A stretch of DNA of 8,973 bases from Candidatus Zixiibacteriota bacterium (lineage in GTDB: Bacteria; Zixibacteria; MSB-5A5; SM1-73), in the NCBI GenBank assembly GCA_029933635.1, contig JAOZNS010000027.1, positions 10,324 through 19,296 on the forward strand, read 5' to 3'. Of this stretch, positions 6,698 through 8,973 are shown piece by piece. Position numbers and translations under genes: made by a program. The notes under the pieces were generated by a model. It was not told the DNA's origin. It did no database searches and saw only the letters and a program-made list of their open reading frames with translations. Positions within the stretch are counted from its first letter, which is position 1; every line of letters starts with the position of its first letter.

Positions 6698-7258
6698 ATG
6701 TTAGTAAAGAAGATTCACCAGGACACGGAACAAAGGATGGAAAAGGCGCTGGAGGCCACCAGAAGGGAATTAGCCTCCATTCGCACCGGAAAAGCTGCCA
6801 CCTCTCTTTTGGATGGAATTAGAGTCGATTATTATGGCACCGCGGTGCCTCTGTCTCAAGTAGCTAATATATCTGCACCGGATGCCCGCCTTCTGGTGAT
6901 CCATCCCTGGGAGAAAAAACTGATTCCAGAGATAGTCAAAGCCATTCAGAAATCAGATCTGGGGCTCAATCCCCAAAGTGACCCCAACGTGGTCAGGCTT
7001 CCCATACCCCCTCTAACCGAAGAACGACGCAGACAGCTGGTAAAGCTGATAAAAAAAGTGGTCGAGGAGGGAAAGGTGGCAATAAGAAACATCAGACGCG
7101 ATTCCAACGATGCTTTGAAAAAAGCTGAGAAGGACAAACAAATCTCAGAAGATGAATCCCACAAAGCACAACAGCGCGTTCAGGAGATCACGGATGAACA
7201 TATAAAGAAGTTGGAGGAGATGCTTCAGAAAAAAGAGCAGGAGATAATGGAAATCTAA
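6698..7258 (+). CDS. frr: Ribosome recycling factor
   Basis: A 186-residue RRF (E. coli 185), a tRNA-shaped two-domain protein that with EF-G splits post-termination 70S ribosomes. Seen: the first long helix with RMEKALEATRRELASIRTGKA (12-32), the beta domain LLDGIRVDYYGTAVPLSQVANIS, SDLGLNPQSDPNVVRLPIPPLTEERRRQL, and the C-terminal helices with VAIRNIRRDSNDALKKAEKDKQISED. ATG at 6698 reproduces the family N-terminus. GGAGG (6691-6695) is only 2 nt from the ATG, unusually close; the upstream AAGG (6685-6688) may serve instead. The 112-nt gap from pyrH is AT-rich and holds no gene. Confidence 0.98.
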   Translation: MLVKKIHQDTEQRMEKALEATRRELASIRTGKAATSLLDGIRVDYYGTAVPLSQVANISAPDARLLVIHPWEKKLIPEIVKAIQKSDLGLNPQSDPNVVRLPIPPLTEERRRQLVKLIKKVVEEGKVAIRNIRRDSNDALKKAEKDKQISEDESHKAQQRVQEITDEHIKKLEEMLQKKEQEIMEI

Positions 7259-7278
7259 ATTTCGCCTGGTCCATAGGA

Positions 7279-7284
7279 TATAAT
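7279..7284 (+). promoter_or_regulatory. Perfect -10 hexamer TATAAT between frr and uppS
   Basis: TATAAT at 7279-7284 matches the sigma-70 -10 consensus exactly and lies 45 nt before the uppS start. The spot 17 nt upstream reads TAAATT (7256-7261), a poor -35, and there is no extended -10 TG. Seven T follow (7284-7290), and a weak 4-bp stem CCTG/TAGG precedes them, so a weak frr terminator is an alternative reading. Evidence for an independent uppS promoter is modest. Confidence 0.3.
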
Positions 7285-7328
7285 TTTTTTCCTCCACTAT
7301 CTTAACATGTCTGGTGAGGTGAGAGGAA

Positions 7329-8072
7329 TTGTCTGCACGGGCAACTCAGCTCAAAGGGAAAATCCTGAAAAAAGGGAATCTACCGGCTCATGTGGCTATC
7401 ATCATGGATGGTAACGGAAGATGGGCTAAAAAGAGGGGATTGCCTCGAACCGCTGGACATAAAGCCGGGGTAAAGACAGTAAAACGAATCGTAAAAGCTG
7501 CTGGTGATCTGGGCATCTCTGTTCTGACACTTTTCACCTTCTCGCAGGAAAATTGGAAAAGACCCAAAAGTGAAGTTTCAGCCATAATGAAACTTTTATA
7601 TGAAACCACCAAAAGGGAGCTCAATGAGCTGGACAAAAATAACGTGAGGCTGATCACTACAGGAAGGATCGAAAAGTTCTCCCCCAGAAGGAGGCAGATT
7701 CTTGAGGAGGCGATGGAAAGAACAAAAGATAACACCGGCTTGATTTTAAATCTGGCTTTAAATTATGGGGGGAGAACCGAGATTCTGGATGCGGTGAAGA
7801 GGATCGCCCGAGATGTGAAAACCGGAAAGTTGAGCCTTGATCAATTGACCGAGGAGAAATTCAGTGGCTACCTTTATACCAAAGACCTTCCTGATCCAGA
7901 TCTACTTATCCGCACCTCAGGGGAGATGCGCATATCAAACTTCCTTCTCTGGCAAACTTCCTATACGGAGCTTTACGTGACCGATGTGCTGTGGCCCAGC
8001 TTTTCTGCCGTGGATTTCTACGAAGCCATCTGGGACTATCAGAACAGGGAAAGAAGGTTTGGAAGGGTGTAA
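7329..8072 (+). CDS. uppS: Isoprenyl transferase, undecaprenyl diphosphate synthase
   Basis: cis-Prenyltransferase of 247 residues (E. coli 253). It extends farnesyl diphosphate with eight isopentenyl units to the C55 carrier lipid used for peptidoglycan and surface polysaccharide, at the cytoplasmic face of the membrane. Motifs: HVAIIMDGNGRWA (21-33) with Mg-binding Asp27, AGHKAG (42-47), LTLFTFSQENWKRP (66-79) with Asn75, Trp76 and Arg78, LNLALNYGGR, and DPDLLIRTSGE (189-199) followed by RISNFLLWQ and the terminal RERRFGRV. Start is TTG at 7329. GAGGTGA (7316-7322), a 7-nt match to the anti-Shine-Dalgarno complement, ends six nt upstream, and the next Met (26) is inside the catalytic motif. 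The usual downstream partner cdsA is not found. Confidence 0.96.
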   Translation: MSARATQLKGKILKKGNLPAHVAIIMDGNGRWAKKRGLPRTAGHKAGVKTVKRIVKAAGDLGISVLTLFTFSQENWKRPKSEVSAIMKLLYETTKRELNELDKNNVRLITTGRIEKFSPRRRQILEEAMERTKDNTGLILNLALNYGGRTEILDAVKRIARDVKTGKLSLDQLTEEKFSGYLYTKDLPDPDLLIRTSGEMRISNFLLWQTSYTELYVTDVLWPSFSAVDFYEAIWDYQNRERRFGRV

Positions 8073-8125
8073 TCACTTCTTAACTAAAGTAGACTACAAT
8101 GACTCATAACGGATTGTTGAAAAAG

Positions 8126-8264
8126 TATTTTGGGAGTGCGTTCTGCCTAAGGCGGGACTTTGCGTAAGCAAGCTTACACACTCCTTAATCTTCCTGCCTA
8201 GCTGGATGATAACATCCAACCAGAGCATAAATAAACGAAATACTTACTCTATCATCCCAAAATA
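8126..8264 (+). repeat. Inverted-repeat-rich block between uppS and the nuclease gene
   Basis: TATTTTGGGA (8126-8135) and TCCCAAAATA (8255-8264) are perfect 10-bp inverted copies. Nested between them: GGGAGTG (8132-8138) with CACTCCT (8179-8185, one G-U pair) enclosing two small hairpins, GCC/GGC (8145-8153) and GTAAGC/GCTTAC (8164-8177), a three-way-junction layout. Then TGGATG (8203-8208) pairs with CATCCA (8213-8218) around ATAA. GGATGATA (8204-8211) can pair instead with TATCATCC (8250-8257), so alternative folds compete. No open frame of note exists here. It may be a mobile-element remnant, a structured RNA or part of a recombination site. The repeats are directly visible; the role is unknown. 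Confidence 0.6.
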
Positions 8265-8304
8265 GGATAAAAAGCGAAGTATTTCGCTTATGAACGAGTT
8301 AGGT
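8214..8304 (+). other. attC-like recombination site candidate
   Basis: The 91-nt element has the box order of an integron attC site. R'' ATCCAAC (8214-8220) fits RYYYAAC, then a 5-nt unpaired spacer CAGAG and an L'' arm CATAA (8226-8230) continuing to CGAAATACTT (8236-8245). The complementary arm is AAGTATTTCG (8277-8286) plus TTATG (8288-8292), followed by a 5-nt unpaired spacer AACGA and R' GTTAGGT (8298-8304), which fits GTTRRRY. R'' and R' pair at 6 of 7 positions (one G-T). The left arm carries extra unpaired bases (ATAAA against one C), on the side where attC sites have extrahelical bases, though more than usual. Length is within the 57-141 nt attC range. No integrase gene or second site is in the window, so a chance or unrelated palindrome remains possible. 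Confidence 0.4.
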
Positions 8305-8339
8305 GGAACCGGTCGCAAAAAACATAAATAGGTGAAAAA

Positions 8340-8973
8340 ATGAAATTGAAAGAAGTAGTAAACAAACTTCAAGAGATTAAAAATAAGGGATTTGTTCTAT
8401 CTCTAAGGCGCGGGTCAACAGGAATTGGATATACTTTTGAAACTCTTTTTGGTGTGCAAGAAAATAATATTCCAATTCCAGATATTGGAGGAAGGGCTGA
8501 AATAAAAACTATTAGGAGAGAATCCCAATCTTTAATTACACTATTTACTTTTAATCGTGGTGTTTGGCATATTAGACAAAGAGAACTTATACAAAAGTAT
8601 GGTTATATCGATGAAAAGGGTCGATATGCTTTAAAAAATACGGTATTTTATGGAAAATCAATTACACAAGGAATATCCTTTGAAGTGGATGAAAACAAAA
8701 ACACCATCCACTTAATTGACGTGAACACGAAAGAAATCTTAGCTACATGGGACGTTTATGTTATAGTTGGAACATTTATGATGAAGTTAAGTAGATTATT
8801 AATTATCATAGCTGATAGAAGAACCGAACAGGGTAAAGAGTATTTCTACTATAACGAAGCTTATCTATTAACAGATCCAAGCCCTCGAAAATTCCTAAAG
8901 GCGTTTAAAAATTCCTTAATAGGTATTGATATTAGAATGCATTTAAAAGAAAGTGGAGCTGTGAGAAATAGAT
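8340..8973 (+). CDS. MvaI/BcnI-type restriction endonuclease, 3'-truncated by the window edge
   Basis: The frame is open from ATG 8340 to the end (211 residues visible). Residues 23-57 carry the MvaI/BcnI signature: RRGSTGIGYTFETL then PDI and AEIKT. The PD-(D/E)XK set would be Glu34, Asp48, Glu54 and Lys56, as in MvaI (Glu36, Asp50, Glu55, Lys57) and MutH. SLITLFTF (68-75) follows the pattern after the catalytic core. The C-terminal part has YFYYNEAYLLTD, then IDIRMH and GAVRNR, the lead-in to the family's conserved end. MvaI and BcnI cut CCWGG and CCSGG as monomers; the specificity of this protein cannot be read. AGGTGA (8330-8335) lies four nt before the ATG. The gene is far more AT-rich than its neighbours (15 G/C in the first 60 nt from 8341 against 29 of 60 in uppS from 7441), which suggests acquisition by transfer. 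No methyltransferase is in view. Confidence 0.85.
   Translation, partial: MKLKEVVNKLQEIKNKGFVLSLRRGSTGIGYTFETLFGVQENNIPIPDIGGRAEIKTIRRESQSLITLFTFNRGVWHIRQRELIQKYGYIDEKGRYALKNTVFYGKSITQGISFEVDENKNTIHLIDVNTKEILATWDVYVIVGTFMMKLSRLLIIIADRRTEQGKEYFYYNEAYLLTDPSPRKFLKAFKNSLIGIDIRMHLKESGAVRNR

Noticed and set aside
8117..8145. TTGAAA as a -35 box for the nuclease gene
   Set aside because: The bases 17 nt downstream read GTTCTG, which is not a -10 element, and it would be about 200 nt from the gene.
8104..8293. Transposon-like terminal inverted repeats starting TCATAA and ending TTATGA
   Set aside because: The shared ends are short, need several gaps to align and show no target-site duplication. The attC-like layout explains the right part better.
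1..8973. tRNA, rRNA or CRISPR array
   Set aside because: Reading the gaps on both strands showed no cloverleaf, no rRNA-like stretch and no regularly spaced direct repeats.

Overview
The window is a stretch of bacterial chromosome carrying nine protein-coding genes, all on the + strand. A long conserved housekeeping block (about 1-8072) meets a short, much more AT-rich accessory segment (about 8073-8973). The block holds the 3' part of clpB, a small tetratricopeptide-type lipoprotein, and then the translation and envelope series rplM, rpsI, rpsB, tsf, pyrH, frr and uppS. Ribosome-binding sites are strong and GGAGG-like for nearly every gene. Non-ATG starts are common: TTG for the lipoprotein, rpsI, tsf and uppS, and GTG for pyrH. 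The gene order is widespread among bacteria. Nothing in the window fixes the phylum, although the lipoprotein (with a lipobox) and the gene series would suit a Gram-negative lineage; that is inference only.

Layout: 1-2235 is the ClpB disaggregase, whose N-terminal domain lies outside the window. 2338-2736 is the lipoprotein. A near-consensus promoter (2896-2923) sits just in front of rplM (2947-3375), followed by rpsI (3417-3809). A 147-nt gap with two hairpins precedes rpsB (3957-4676) and is a candidate leader RNA. A 242-nt AT-rich gap precedes tsf (4919-5788). An imperfect hairpin lies before pyrH (5869-6585), the only gene with no visible Shine-Dalgarno sequence. frr (6698-7258) and uppS (7329-8072) complete the block. 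Together these genes supply two 30S proteins, one 50S protein, the EF-Tu exchange factor, the ribosome-recycling factor, UMP kinase for pyrimidine nucleotides, and undecaprenyl diphosphate synthase for the cell-wall lipid carrier.

After uppS the expected continuation (commonly cdsA, dxr and rseP) is absent. In its place is a 267-nt non-coding region unusually dense in inverted repeats, then the 5' part of an AT-rich gene for an MvaI/BcnI-type restriction endonuclease that runs off the window and keeps the PD-(D/E)XK catalytic residues. Just upstream of it, 8214-8304 has the layout of an integron attC recombination site: an RYYYAAC box, a 5-nt spacer, complementary L arms, a 5-nt spacer and a GTTRRRY box. 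This raises the possibility that the nuclease gene arrived as a gene cassette. It is the most interesting part of the window, and the attC interpretation is tentative.
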